A stretch of 64,000 nt of DNA from Halomonas jincaotanensis (GTDB lineage Bacteria; Pseudomonadota; Gammaproteobacteria; Pseudomonadales; Halomonadaceae). Shown piece by piece: positions 45,394 to 60,061 of this stretch (position 1 is its first letter; every line of letters begins with the position of its first letter). The stretch spans positions 124,001-188,000 of the forward strand of contig NZ_JAHCLU010000003.1 in the NCBI RefSeq assembly GCF_018448785.1, written 5' to 3'. Made by a program: the position numbers and the translations under genes. A model generated the notes under the pieces. That model worked only from the letters and a program-made list of their open reading frames with translations. It did no database searches and had not been told where the DNA came from.

Positions 45394-48227
45394 ATCCCAT
45401 TCGCGCCACCCTGCGTCTGCAGTTTCATCGTGGCTTCACCCTCGATGATGCCGCCGAATGGGTGGATGTCTACGCCGCCCTGGGCGTCAGCCATCTCTAT
45501 GCCTCGCCGCTGCAGACCTCGCGGGCCGGCTCACCCCACGGCTACGACGGCATCGACCCGACCCGCCTCGACCCTGAACTGGGTGGCGAGCCCGCCCTCG
45601 AGCGGTTGGTCCAGCGCCTGCGCGCCAAGGGGATGGGGCTGATACTTGATATCGTTCCCAACCATGTCGCCGTCGGGGGCTCCGAGAATCGCTGGTGGCA
45701 GGACGTGATGGCCTGGGGACGGCAGAGCCCCTTTGCCGCCTTCTTCGATATCGACTGGGCATCGCCCGATCCGCTGCTGTACGGCAAGCTGCTCGTGCCC
45801 TTCCTGGGCGAGCCCTACGCCGATGCCCTGCAGTCGGGGCAGCTGGCGCTGCGTTATGCACCGTCGTCCGCCAGCTTCCATCTTGTTTATCACGAGCATC
45901 GCTTCCCGCTCGACCCTCGCCACTACGGCGAGCTGCTGCGCGATTCTGAAGACAACGCTGAACATGATGCCGAGCCTAATGCCGGAAAAGGCGCGCTGCG
46001 CGACCTGGCTCGGCGATTCGACGAGCTTGCCACGCGCGACGATGCCTATACCGCCGTCGAGCCGTTGCGCCAGACGCTGCGCGAGCGCCTAAAGGACCCG
46101 GCCGCGCGCGACTCGCTCGAGCATGCCATGCGTCGCTTCGATGGCCAGGACCCGGAGGGTGCGCAGCGGCTGCACGCCTTGCTGGAAAAGCAGTCCTACC
46201 GGCTGGCGTGGTGGCGCACGGGAAGCGACGAGATCAACTGGCGGCGGTTTTTCGACATCACCGAGCTCGGCGGTCTCAGGGTCGAGCTTCCCGAGGTCTT
46301 CGAGGCCACCCATGCCTTGGCCTTCAGACTGGTCGAGGCAGGCTGGGTCGATGGGCTTCGCGTCGATCATGTCGACGGGCTGGCCGACCCCGCCGGGTAT
46401 TGCCGGCGTCTTCGAGCGCGCCTCGATGCCCTCGAGGCCAAGCGTCCAACCGAAGTACCGCGGCGTGTCGCGCTGTACGTGGAAAAGATCCTGGCCGCCG
46501 ACGAAGCGTTGCATGACGACTGGGGCGTGGACGGCACTACCGGCTACGAGTTCATGAACCAGGTGTCGGGGCTGCAGCACGACCCCGCGGGCGCGGCACC
46601 GCTGCAAGCGTTGTGGCGCGAGGAGACCGGCCGAGACGACGATTTCCTGGTCGAGGTGCGTCTGGCCCGCGGCGAGATACTCGATACTGTCCTTGCCAGC
46701 GAGTTCGCGGCCTGCGCCCAGGCGCTACATGACGTGGCGCGCCATTCGCTGGCCAGCCGTGACATCACACTGGGCGCCATCCAGCGAACCTTGCGGGCGC
46801 TCATCGTGCATTTCCCGGTCTATCGAACCTATGCCGATGATGGTGGGCGCCCCGAGCAGGATGGCAAATTCTTCCAGCAGGCGCTCGACGGCGCGCGCGG
46901 CGAGGTACGGCCCCCCGAGGTCGCCGTACTCGAGCAACTGGAGCGCTGGCTGGGCGGCGAGGCACCGGATGACTGCGACGACGACCAGGCGCGCGAGCTG
47001 CGTCGTCGCGCCATCGTGCGTTTTCAGCAACTGACTTCCCCGGTGGCCGCCAAGGCGGTCGAGGACACCGCCGGCTACCGCAGTGCGGTACTGATCTCAC
47101 GCAATGATGTTGGCTTTGACCCGGAGCATTTCAGCCATAGCCCCGCCGACTTCCATACGGCCTGTCGGCAGCGGCGCGAGCGCTTCCCCGCGTCGTTGCT
47201 GGCCACCGCGACGCATGACCACAAGCGCGGCGAAGACGTGCGGGCGAGGCTGGCGGTCATCAGCGAGCAGGCGAAGGACCTCACCGAGTGCATGCGGCGT
47301 TGGCGAATCGAGGGCGAGTCATGGCGCCAGACGCTGCCGTCGGGGCCGGCACCGTCACCGGCCGATGAGCTCATGCTTTACCAACTGCTGCTGGGCGCCT
47401 GGCCGCCCACGCTGTCCGCTGACGACGACGAGGGCATGGAGGTGTTCTCACAGCGGCTGAGCCAATGGCAGGTCAAGGCCCTGCGCGAGGCCAAGCTGCG
47501 CAGCCACTGGCTTTGGCCCGACGAGGCCTACGAATCGGCCTGTCAGGCGTATCTGCAAAGGCTGCTCCACGACCCGGCGTGGCGGGCCGAGTTTGCCGAG
47601 GCGGCAAGACGTCTCGATGTGCCCGGGGCGATCAACGGGTTGGTGCAGGTGGTGCTGCGCATGACGGTGCCGGGGGTGCCGGATCTCTACCAGGGCTGCG
47701 ACTACTGGGACTACAGCCTGGTGGATCCCGACAACCGTCGGGAGGTCGATTACGCAGCGCGTAGCGCCTCTCTGCAGGCGGATGAGGGACCAGTCGATGC
47801 CCTGACACATTGGCAGGACGGCCAGGTAAAGCAGGCCGTGCTGGTACGCTTGATGGCGTTGCGGCAGGCGCAGCCGCGCCTCTTCGAGGCCGGCGACTAC
47901 CAGTCGCTGGCCATTGATGGCGCCCGAGCCGCCCAGGTGGTGGCTTTCGTTCGTCATCATGCGGATCAGGCGGTGCTGGTCGTGGTGCCCCGCCTGGTCA
48001 GCCGATGGCTCGCGGATGCCCCGCATCCGGTGATTCCGCCGGCGTGCTGGGAAAATACGCGAATCCATCTGACGCCAAACCTGCAAGGTCAATGGCAGGA
48101 GGTGCTCACCCGCGCTTCGCTGTCGCTTGAGGAGGAGGCGCTGTCACCCGCTGAGCTACTGGCGGATTTCCCCGCCGGGGTTTGGGTGCGTAGCCAGGTG
48201 AATGGCCCGGAGCAACGGCCGGTATAG
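45390..48227 (+). CDS. treY: Malto-oligosyltrehalose synthase
   Basis: The 945-residue GH13_26 enzyme turns the reducing-end maltosyl unit of a glucan into a trehalosyl unit. It begins ATLRLQFHRGFTLDDAAEWV and has YASPLQTSRAGSPHGYDG near residue 40. The long inserted region is family-typical. The nucleophile lies in DGLRVDHVDGLADP (near residue 328) and the acid in YVEKILAADE (near 365). Further along, LATATHDHKRGEDVRAR and VPDLYQGCDYWDYSLVDPDN are diagnostic. It overlaps malQ by four bases. Together with TreZ it releases free trehalose. Confidence 0.96.
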   Translation: MNPIRATLRLQFHRGFTLDDAAEWVDVYAALGVSHLYASPLQTSRAGSPHGYDGIDPTRLDPELGGEPALERLVQRLRAKGMGLILDIVPNHVAVGGSENRWWQDVMAWGRQSPFAAFFDIDWASPDPLLYGKLLVPFLGEPYADALQSGQLALRYAPSSASFHLVYHEHRFPLDPRHYGELLRDSEDNAEHDAEPNAGKGALRDLARRFDELATRDDAYTAVEPLRQTLRERLKDPAARDSLEHAMRRFDGQDPEGAQRLHALLEKQSYRLAWWRTGSDEINWRRFFDITELGGLRVELPEVFEATHALAFRLVEAGWVDGLRVDHVDGLADPAGYCRRLRARLDALEAKRPTEVPRRVALYVEKILAADEALHDDWGVDGTTGYEFMNQVSGLQHDPAGAAPLQALWREETGRDDDFLVEVRLARGEILDTVLASEFAACAQALHDVARHSLASRDITLGAIQRTLRALIVHFPVYRTYADDGGRPEQDGKFFQQALDGARGEVRPPEVAVLEQLERWLGGEAPDDCDDDQARELRRRAIVRFQQLTSPVAAKAVEDTAGYRSAVLISRNDVGFDPEHFSHSPADFHTACRQRRERFPASLLATATHDHKRGEDVRARLAVISEQAKDLTECMRRWRIEGESWRQTLPSGPAPSPADELMLYQLLLGAWPPTLSADDDEGMEVFSQRLSQWQVKALREAKLRSHWLWPDEAYESACQAYLQRLLHDPAWRAEFAEAARRLDVPGAINGLVQVVLRMTVPGVPDLYQGCDYWDYSLVDPDNRREVDYAARSASLQADEGPVDALTHWQDGQVKQAVLVRLMALRQAQPRLFEAGDYQSLAIDGARAAQVVAFVRHHADQAVLVVVPRLVSRWLADAPHPVIPPACWENTRIHLTPNLQGQWQEVLTRASLSLEEEALSPAELLADFPAGVWVRSQVNGPEQRPV

Positions 48228-48270
48228 CGAGGCCGACAAGGAGTATCTGATCATCAAGGAGGGCATGAGG

Positions 48271-48909
48271 ATGGCTGACGACGAACAGCGGGTACGCCAA
48301 CTCGCGTATCGCATCTGGGAATCCGAGGGGCGCCCCGAGGGGCAGGCCCAGCGCCATTGGGACATGGCATGGAAGATCGTAGCCGCCGAGCGAGCTGCGC
48401 GGCATGAGGCCGAGCTTGATGCGCTGGATGCCCCCCACGACGAGGCGCCTATCCTCGAGGAGGATCTTCCCCTGGAAGAGGATGAGATCGGCATCCAGGA
48501 AAACCGCCTGCCCCTGGATGACCCCGAGGACGCCCCCGGTTTCGAGGAAAGCCCGTACCGCGACGATTTCGCCGCCGATGAGCCGGCCGAGGAAGTATCT
48601 GTCGATGACGTGCCGGTTCATGACCGCGCGACGGGTGCGCCTGCGCCAGCACCGGACACGCCTGCTACCCCCAAGACCGTTGACGTCAAGAAGACGCCCG
48701 CCAAGGCGGCATCGAAGGCAGCGGCCAAGACGGGGGAAAAGACAGGAACCAGCAAGGCAGGGACCTCGGCGCGCAAGAGCCCCGCCACGCAGAAAACCAC
48801 GCAAAAAACCACGCAGAAGGCCCAGGCCGAGACGACTAAGCCCGAGCCAAGCAAGAAGCGCATGCGATCGTCGTTGCGTGACAAGACGCCCAAGCCTGGA
48901 GAGACGTGA
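48271..48909 (+). CDS. DUF2934 protein with acidic middle and lysine/alanine-rich, histone-like tail
   Basis: The protein has about 212 residues. The N-terminal DUF2934 helix pair is clear (EQRVRQLAYRIWESEGRPEG, then QAQRHWDMAWKI). Residues about 55-125 are strongly acidic. From about 140 the chain is rich in lysine, alanine and threonine (KKTPAKAASKAAAKTG, TQKTTQKTTQKAQ), like an H1-type tail. An AAGGAGG site about 10 bases ahead favours ATG 48271; ATG 48202 inside treY is also in frame. DUF2934 proteins are common in glycogen operons, but their role is unknown. A glucan- or nucleic-acid-binding adaptor is possible. Confidence 0.8.
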   Translation: MADDEQRVRQLAYRIWESEGRPEGQAQRHWDMAWKIVAAERAARHEAELDALDAPHDEAPILEEDLPLEEDEIGIQENRLPLDDPEDAPGFEESPYRDDFAADEPAEEVSVDDVPVHDRATGAPAPAPDTPATPKTVDVKKTPAKAASKAAAKTGEKTGTSKAGTSARKSPATQKTTQKTTQKAQAETTKPEPSKKRMRSSLRDKTPKPGET

Positions 48910-48997
48910 GGCGGCGCCGGGACGGGCGAAAAGCCAGCAGGCTTCGTCAGGGCACGTGCGACAGGAGACAAATCAGGATCGATCAAGGACGAGATGA

Positions 48998-51205
48998 ATG
49001 ACCACACGGGATGCGTTAGGTGACAATGAGGCGAGCGTCGCGACGGAAGAAACACCGGGAGTGCTCAACCGTTCGCGGGTGCGTGAGGGCTGGCCGTTTC
49101 CATTGGGAGCCACCTGGGATGGGCTTGGCGTCAACTTTGCCCTGTTCTCGGCCCATGCGACCCGGGTCGAGCTGTGCCTGTTCGATGCCGACGGCCAGCA
49201 GGAACTGGAGCGCATCGAACTTCCTGAATACACCGACGAGGTATGGCACGGCTACCTGCCGGATGCGCGACCCGGCCAGCTCTATGGGTATCGGGTCTAT
49301 GGCCCCTATGCTCCGACGGACGGCCACCGTTTCAATCCCAACAAGCTGCTGCTCGACCCTTATGCCAAGCAGATTGTCGGCGAATTGCAGTGGGACGAGG
49401 CGCTGTTCGGTTACACCATCGGCGACCCCGAGGGCGACCTGAGCTTCGACGAGCGCGACAGCGCCCCCTTCATGCCCCGCTGTCGGGTGGTCGATCCGGC
49501 CTTTACCTGGGGACGGTCGCGGGGCATCCAGCTGCCTTGGGATCACACCATCGTCTATGAGACCCATGTCCGGGGCTTCACCATGCGCCATCCCGCAGTG
49601 CCGGCGGCGCTACGGGGAACGTTTTCCGGCCTGATGGTCAACGAGGTGGTGGATTACATCCGCTCGCTCGGGGTGTCGTCGGTCGAACTGTTGCCGATTC
49701 ACGCCTTCATCGACGATCAACACCTGCTTGAGCGGGGGCTGCGCAATTACTGGGGCTATAACACCCTGGGCTTCTTCGCGCCGCATTCGCGCTATCTCTC
49801 CGGCGAGAGTATCAACGAAGTCAAGCAGATGGTGGCGCGCTACCACGCGGCCAATCTCGAGGTCATCCTGGATGTGGTCTACAACCACACCGCGGAGGGC
49901 AATGAGCTGGGGCCCACCCTGTCGCTCAAGGGGATCGACAACGCTACCTATTACCGCTTGATGCCTGACGAAAGGCGCTACTACATCGACGATACCGGCA
50001 CCGGGAATACGGTCAACCTGAGCCATTCACGGGTATTGCAGATGGTCACCGACTCGCTGCGTTACTGGGCTACCGAGATGCGCGTCGACGGCTTCCGTTT
50101 CGACCTGGCGACCATCCTGGGTCGCGAGCCGCACGGTTTCGACGAGGGCGGCGGCTTTCTCGATTCCTGCCGCCAGGACCCCATCCTGAGCCAGGTCAAG
50201 TTGATCGCCGAGCCTTGGGACTGCGGCCCCGGCGGCTATCAGGTCGGTGGTTTTCCGCCAGGCTGGGCGGAATGGAACGATCGTTACCGCGATAACGTGC
50301 GCGCCTTCTGGAAAGGCGATGAAGGGCAGCTGCCCGAGTTCGCCACGCGGCTGATGGCCTCGGCGGATTTCTTTGACCGCCGCGGGCGTCGGCCTTTCGC
50401 GTCGGTCAATTTCGTGACCGCCCATGACGGCTATACGCTGCATGACCTGGTGGTTTACGAGGAGAAACACAACGAGGCCAACGGGGAAGACAACAACGAC
50501 GGTCATGACAACAACCTGTCGTGGAACCATGGCGTGGAAGGCCCCACCGACGACCCCGAGATCCAGGCGCTGCGCCTGCGTCAGATCCGCAACTTCTTCG
50601 CCACCCTGCTGTTCTCCCAGGGCACGCCGATGCTGCTCGCGGGCGATGAGCTGCTGCGCACGCAGCAGGGCAACAACAACGCCTATTGTCAGGACAACGA
50701 GATCAGTTGGGTCGACTGGAACCTGGGCGCCGATGCGCACGCGATGATCGATTATGTGCGCCAGGTGATCGCGCTGAGAATGAGCTACCCGATCCTGCGC
50801 CGCGGGCGTTTCCTGAGCGGGGAGTATAACGATCAGTTGGGCTTGCGGGAGGTGACCTGGCTGGCGGCGGATGGCGAGGAGATGCACGTCGAACGCTGGG
50901 AGGACCCCGAGGCGCGCACGCTCGGCCTGCTGCTCGATGGCCGGGCACAACCCTCCGGCATCCGCCGCGCCGGCGATGACGTCACGCTGTTGCTGTTGTT
51001 CAACGCCCACCACGAGCGCGTGACGTTTGCGCTGCCGGTTGTCGCCCGCGGCAGCCATTGGCTGTGCCGTCTCGACACCAGCCATGCTCAAGACGAGGCG
51101 CCGGTCTATCGCTCCTTCGGTGACGTGCACGACATGGAGGGGCGTTCACTCACTCTGCTGGAGCTGGTACAGGACGTGCCCGGGACCGTCACCCCGACGC
51201 GCTGA
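48998..51205 (+). CDS. glgX: Glycogen debranching enzyme
   Basis: The 735-residue isoamylase-type GH13_11 enzyme hydrolyses alpha-1,6 branches. An N-terminal CBM48 (PFPLGATWDGLGVNFALFSA) is followed by the barrel with YETHVRGFTMRHP. The nucleophile lies in VDGFRFDLATIL, the acid in LIAEPWDCGPGGYQVG and the third residue in FVTAHDGYTLHDLV. The ENNDGHDNNLSWNHG-like loop is typical of GlgX. An AAGGAC site precedes the ATG. It probably frees linear malto-oligosaccharides for TreY and MalQ. Confidence 0.96.
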   Translation: MTTRDALGDNEASVATEETPGVLNRSRVREGWPFPLGATWDGLGVNFALFSAHATRVELCLFDADGQQELERIELPEYTDEVWHGYLPDARPGQLYGYRVYGPYAPTDGHRFNPNKLLLDPYAKQIVGELQWDEALFGYTIGDPEGDLSFDERDSAPFMPRCRVVDPAFTWGRSRGIQLPWDHTIVYETHVRGFTMRHPAVPAALRGTFSGLMVNEVVDYIRSLGVSSVELLPIHAFIDDQHLLERGLRNYWGYNTLGFFAPHSRYLSGESINEVKQMVARYHAANLEVILDVVYNHTAEGNELGPTLSLKGIDNATYYRLMPDERRYYIDDTGTGNTVNLSHSRVLQMVTDSLRYWATEMRVDGFRFDLATILGREPHGFDEGGGFLDSCRQDPILSQVKLIAEPWDCGPGGYQVGGFPPGWAEWNDRYRDNVRAFWKGDEGQLPEFATRLMASADFFDRRGRRPFASVNFVTAHDGYTLHDLVVYEEKHNEANGEDNNDGHDNNLSWNHGVEGPTDDPEIQALRLRQIRNFFATLLFSQGTPMLLAGDELLRTQQGNNNAYCQDNEISWVDWNLGADAHAMIDYVRQVIALRMSYPILRRGRFLSGEYNDQLGLREVTWLAADGEEMHVERWEDPEARTLGLLLDGRAQPSGIRRAGDDVTLLLLFNAHHERVTFALPVVARGSHWLCRLDTSHAQDEAPVYRSFGDVHDMEGRSLTLLELVQDVPGTVTPTR

Positions 51206-51263
51206 CCCAGGCTGGTCGTTCAACTGCCCGCCTTTCAGGAGGAAACGCGGGAGCAAGAGGAGC

Positions 51264-53297
51264 ATGCCGATGAGTTATCCGCTGCAGTTCGCGGCCGACA
51301 GTGTCGCGACGCAAGAGCATGACCCGGCCGATGTGCTGGCGGCCGTCAAGGCGCCGCGTATTGCCATCGAATCCGTGCAGCCGTCGCTCGATCACGGACG
51401 TTTCGCCACCAAGGCCATCGTCGACGAGCCGGTGATCGTCAGGGCGGTGATCTTTGCCGACGGACACGACGTGCTGGCCGCCGCCGTCTGCTGGTTCGAC
51501 GATCAGGGCAATTCGCAGCGCGAGGCGATGCAGCTGGTTCGCCCGCTGGGCCTGGATATCTGGGAGGCGCGTTTCACCCCGCGCCGTGTCGGGCGTCATG
51601 CCTTCATCATCGAGGCGTGGTGGGATATCTACGCCACCTACCGCTACGAGCTGACCAAGAAGCATCAGGCCGGGGTGTCGGTCACGCTCGAGCTCGAGGA
51701 GGGCCGCCGGCTGGTGGAGCGGGCCGCCGAGGACAGCGACGGCGCGCTCGGCAAGGGGCTGGAGGCTATCCTTGCGCGACTCGGTCAGGCCGAGCAGGAA
51801 GTCGAGCGTGTCGCCGTGCTGCTGGAAAGCGAGACGGCGCAGCTGATGCACGAGGCGGACATGCGACCCCACCTGACCCGCAGCGATGCGCGCTATCCCG
51901 TGGAAGTGGAGCGGCTCGAGGCGCGGTTTGCCAGCTGGTACGAGCTATTTCCTCGCTCGGAAACCGACGATCCCAACCGGCACGGCACCTTCAACGACGT
52001 ACACAAGCGGCTGCCGATGATCCGCGACATGGGCTTCGACGTACTCTACTTTCCCCCCATCCACCCGGTCGGCAAGACGCACCGCAAGGGACCCAACAAC
52101 GCCCTCGTCGCCGGCCCGGATGATCCCGGCAGCCCCTATGCGATCGGCAGCGAGGAGGGCGGACATGAAGCGATTCATCCCCAACTGGGCACGCGAGAAG
52201 ATTTTCGCCGTCTGGTGCGCGCTGCAGCCGACCACGGCCTGGAAATCGCCCTGGATTTCGCCATTCAGTGCTCACAGGACCACCCCTGGCTCAGGGAACA
52301 CCCCGGCTGGTTCTCGTGGCGCCCCGACGGGTCTATCCGCTATGCGGAGAATCCGCCCAAGAAATATCAGGACATCGTCAACGTCGATTTCTATGCCGAG
52401 GACGCGATCCCTTCGCTGTGGATCGAGCTGCGCGACATAGTGCAGGGCTGGGTCGACGAGGGCGTCAAGACCTTTCGCGTCGATAATCCGCACACTAAAC
52501 CGCTGCCATTCTGGGAGTGGCTGATCGCCGATATCCGCGGGCGTGACCCGTCGGTGCTGTTCCTCGCCGAGGCCTTCACCCGCCCGGCGATGATGTCGCG
52601 TCTGGGCAAGCTGGGCTTCAACCAGGGCTATACCTACTTCACCTGGCGCCACACCAAGCGCGAATTGACGACCTATTTCACCGAGCTGAATGCCGCGCCG
52701 CTACGCGAGGGCTTTCGCCCCAACTTCTTCGTCAATACGCCGGATATCAATCCCTACTTCCTGCAGTCGTCCGGCCGGCCGGGCTTTCTGCTGCGCGCGG
52801 CGCTGGCGACGATGGGCTCGGGGCTTTGGGGCATGTATTCCGGCTTCGAGCTCTGCGAGGGCGCGCCGGTGCCGGGCAAGGAAGAGTATCTCGATTCGGA
52901 GAAGTATGAGATCCGCCCACGGGACTACACCGCCCCCGGCAACATCTGCTACGAGATCGCCCAGCTCAACCGCATCCGACGCGAGAACCCAGCCCTGCAG
53001 ACGCATCTGGGCATTGCCTTCTACCCCATTCATAACGAGCGGTTGCTGCTGTTCGGCAAGCGTACCGAGGCGCGCGACAACTTCGTTCTGGTGGTCGTGT
53101 GTCTCGACCCGTTCGAGGCGCAGGCGGGGGACTTCGAATTGCCGCTCTGGGAGCTTGAGCTGCCCGACGATGGCGCGCTGCACGTCGAGGACCTGATGGC
53201 CGGGCAGCGCTGGACATGGCAGGGCAAGTGGCAGTCGGTGCGGCTCGAGCCCTGGCATCTGCCGTTTGCCATCTGGCGTATCCATCCGGTGCGCTGA
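51264..53297 (+). CDS. glgE: Alpha-1,4-glucan:maltose-1-phosphate maltosyltransferase
   Basis: This protein of about 677 residues is a GH13_3 GlgE that adds maltosyl units from maltose-1-phosphate to glucan chains. The N-terminal beta domain and helical insert precede YELFPRSETDDPNRHGTF near residue 230. The nucleophile is D407 in FRVDNPHTKPLPFWEW, the acid lies in LFLAEAFTRP and FFVNTPDINPYF gives the third acidic residue. An AAGAGGAGC site suits ATG 51264 or 51270; the longer open frame to 51027 lies inside glgX. Its donor is made by the TreS-Pep2 fusion encoded next. Confidence 0.96.
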   Translation: MPMSYPLQFAADSVATQEHDPADVLAAVKAPRIAIESVQPSLDHGRFATKAIVDEPVIVRAVIFADGHDVLAAAVCWFDDQGNSQREAMQLVRPLGLDIWEARFTPRRVGRHAFIIEAWWDIYATYRYELTKKHQAGVSVTLELEEGRRLVERAAEDSDGALGKGLEAILARLGQAEQEVERVAVLLESETAQLMHEADMRPHLTRSDARYPVEVERLEARFASWYELFPRSETDDPNRHGTFNDVHKRLPMIRDMGFDVLYFPPIHPVGKTHRKGPNNALVAGPDDPGSPYAIGSEEGGHEAIHPQLGTREDFRRLVRAAADHGLEIALDFAIQCSQDHPWLREHPGWFSWRPDGSIRYAENPPKKYQDIVNVDFYAEDAIPSLWIELRDIVQGWVDEGVKTFRVDNPHTKPLPFWEWLIADIRGRDPSVLFLAEAFTRPAMMSRLGKLGFNQGYTYFTWRHTKRELTTYFTELNAAPLREGFRPNFFVNTPDINPYFLQSSGRPGFLLRAALATMGSGLWGMYSGFELCEGAPVPGKEEYLDSEKYEIRPRDYTAPGNICYEIAQLNRIRRENPALQTHLGIAFYPIHNERLLLFGKRTEARDNFVLVVVCLDPFEAQAGDFELPLWELELPDDGALHVEDLMAGQRWTWQGKWQSVRLEPWHLPFAIWRIHPVR

Positions 53298-53321
53298 ACA
53301 CATTGCAGGGAGGGAAACCCA

Positions 53322-58872
<5,551 letters not shown>

Positions 58873-58892
58873 GCTCGCCCGACTGAGTCAGT

Positions 58893-58910
58893 GGCCTCGA
58901 GGCCTTTCCT
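58893..58910 (+). terminator. Weak candidate terminator after glgB
   Basis: A short self-complementary GGCCTCGAGGCC followed by TTTCCT lies 21 bases after the glgB stop. The stem is only four to five pairs, so the call is tentative, though an end to the 20.6 kb operon is expected here. Confidence 0.3.
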
Positions 58911-59033
58911 AAACACCCAGGCCATTCCCGGCTTGCCAGATTCCCCCGGGCCTGCTTAATTTTAACGGGCAAGGATGACGCAACGGCCGCCTGACAATTC
59001 CAGGCGGGCCACCGATCCACATGGGAGGTGAAC

Positions 59034-59213
59034 ATGACCCCTGACAACGACGATACTCGGCCGGAACAGCCCGGAGACGATGCGCCACCCGGCACGCCGG
59101 GCACCGGTGAGGATATTTGCCGTAACTGCAAGGGAAGTGGTCGCGTGGAGGGCGAGGAATGCCCTGAGTGCGGCGGCACCGGTTACGTGATTGAAGGCAT
59201 CGGGGGCGGCTGA
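59034..59213 (+). CDS. Zinc-ribbon microprotein with DnaJ-type CxxCxGxG repeats
   Basis: The 59-residue protein starts at the ATG at 59034 behind a strong GGGAGGTG site. The first half is acidic and proline-rich (PDNDDTRPEQPGDDAPPGTP). The second half has two CxxCxGxG knuckles, CRNCKGSG and CPECGGTG, the pattern by which DnaJ binds zinc. There is no J domain. Small proteins of this kind are widespread, but the function is unknown. Holding zinc or binding unfolded peptides are possible roles. It stands alone between glgB and the LemA trio. Confidence 0.82.
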   Translation: MTPDNDDTRPEQPGDDAPPGTPGTGEDICRNCKGSGRVEGEECPECGGTGYVIEGIGGG

Positions 59214-59240
59214 GCGTCTACGCGTGATCGCCCCAGGCAT

Positions 59241-59281
59241 GAGCGTCAGAGGTCCGGTCGTTGGTCGGGCCTCTGGCGCTC
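59241..59281. other. Long hairpin downstream of the zinc-ribbon gene
   Basis: GAGCGTCAGAGG pairs with CCTCTGGCGCTC (11 of 12 positions) around a 17-base loop. There is no T tract. It may act as a terminator or as a structure in the leader of the lemA operon. Confidence 0.45.
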
Positions 59282-59428
59282 GTGTGACAAGCCACAACGA
59301 CCTGCTGTCCCGCCGCTGACCCCCGGCATCGCTTCCCTTGGAAGAGCGGGGCCTGTACCTTGGTCAATCCTCGGGGTGGCGGGTCGATAGCGCCCCCGAG
59401 ACCTTTCAACGAACGTGTAACGACAGGG

Positions 59429-60061
59429 ATGAGTGCCCCCATGCTGACGAGACAGACCTTGTTTTCCGACCGTCACGTCTGGCGGTTGGCCTTTTTACTG
59501 TTCGTCGTCACGCTGTTGACCGGCTGTGGCGTCAATAACATTCCCACCTATGACGAGCAGGTGAAGGCCGCGTGGTCGCAGGTGGAAAACCAGTACCAGC
59601 GCCGCGCCGACCTGGTCCCCAACCTGGTGGAAACGGTCAAGGGCTTCGCCCGTCAGGAGCAGGAAACGCTGACCGAAGTCGTTGAGGCGCGCGCCAAGGC
59701 CACCTCCATCCAGATCGATGCCGATTCGCTGGACGACCCAGAGAAGATGCAGCAGTTCGAGCAGGCCCAGCAGCAGCTGACCGGGGCGCTGAGCCGCCTG
59801 ATGGCGGTGTCCGAGCGCTATCCCGACCTCAAGTCGAACCAGAACTTCCTGACCCTGCAGTCGCAGCTGGAAGGCACCGAGAACCGGATTTCCGTGGCGC
59901 GTCGCGATTTCATCACCGCGGTCGAGCGTTACAACACCGAGATTCGCACCTTCCCCGGACGGTTGTGGCATAGCATTCTCTACAGTGACATGCCGCTGCG
60001 CGAAAACTTCGAGGCCACTACCGAGAACGCTGACCAGGCCCCGCAGGTGGAGTTCGAATGA
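59429..60061 (+). CDS. lemA: LemA family protein
   Basis: The protein has about 210 residues. An N-terminal hydrophobic segment ends in LTGC, a possible lipobox. The LemA body follows: NNIPTYDEQVKAAWSQVENQ and YQRRADLVPNLVETVKGFA, then a long helical pair with ARAKATSIQIDAD and the conserved C-terminal RRDFITAVERYNTEI and FPGRLW. LemA proteins are membrane-anchored helical bundles of unknown function, regularly encoded with TPM-domain proteins as here. ATG 59429 or 59441 could be the start. The stop overlaps the next gene by four bases. Confidence 0.92.
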   Translation: MSAPMLTRQTLFSDRHVWRLAFLLFVVTLLTGCGVNNIPTYDEQVKAAWSQVENQYQRRADLVPNLVETVKGFARQEQETLTEVVEARAKATSIQIDADSLDDPEKMQQFEQAQQQLTGALSRLMAVSERYPDLKSNQNFLTLQSQLEGTENRISVARRDFITAVERYNTEIRTFPGRLWHSILYSDMPLRENFEATTENADQAPQVEFE

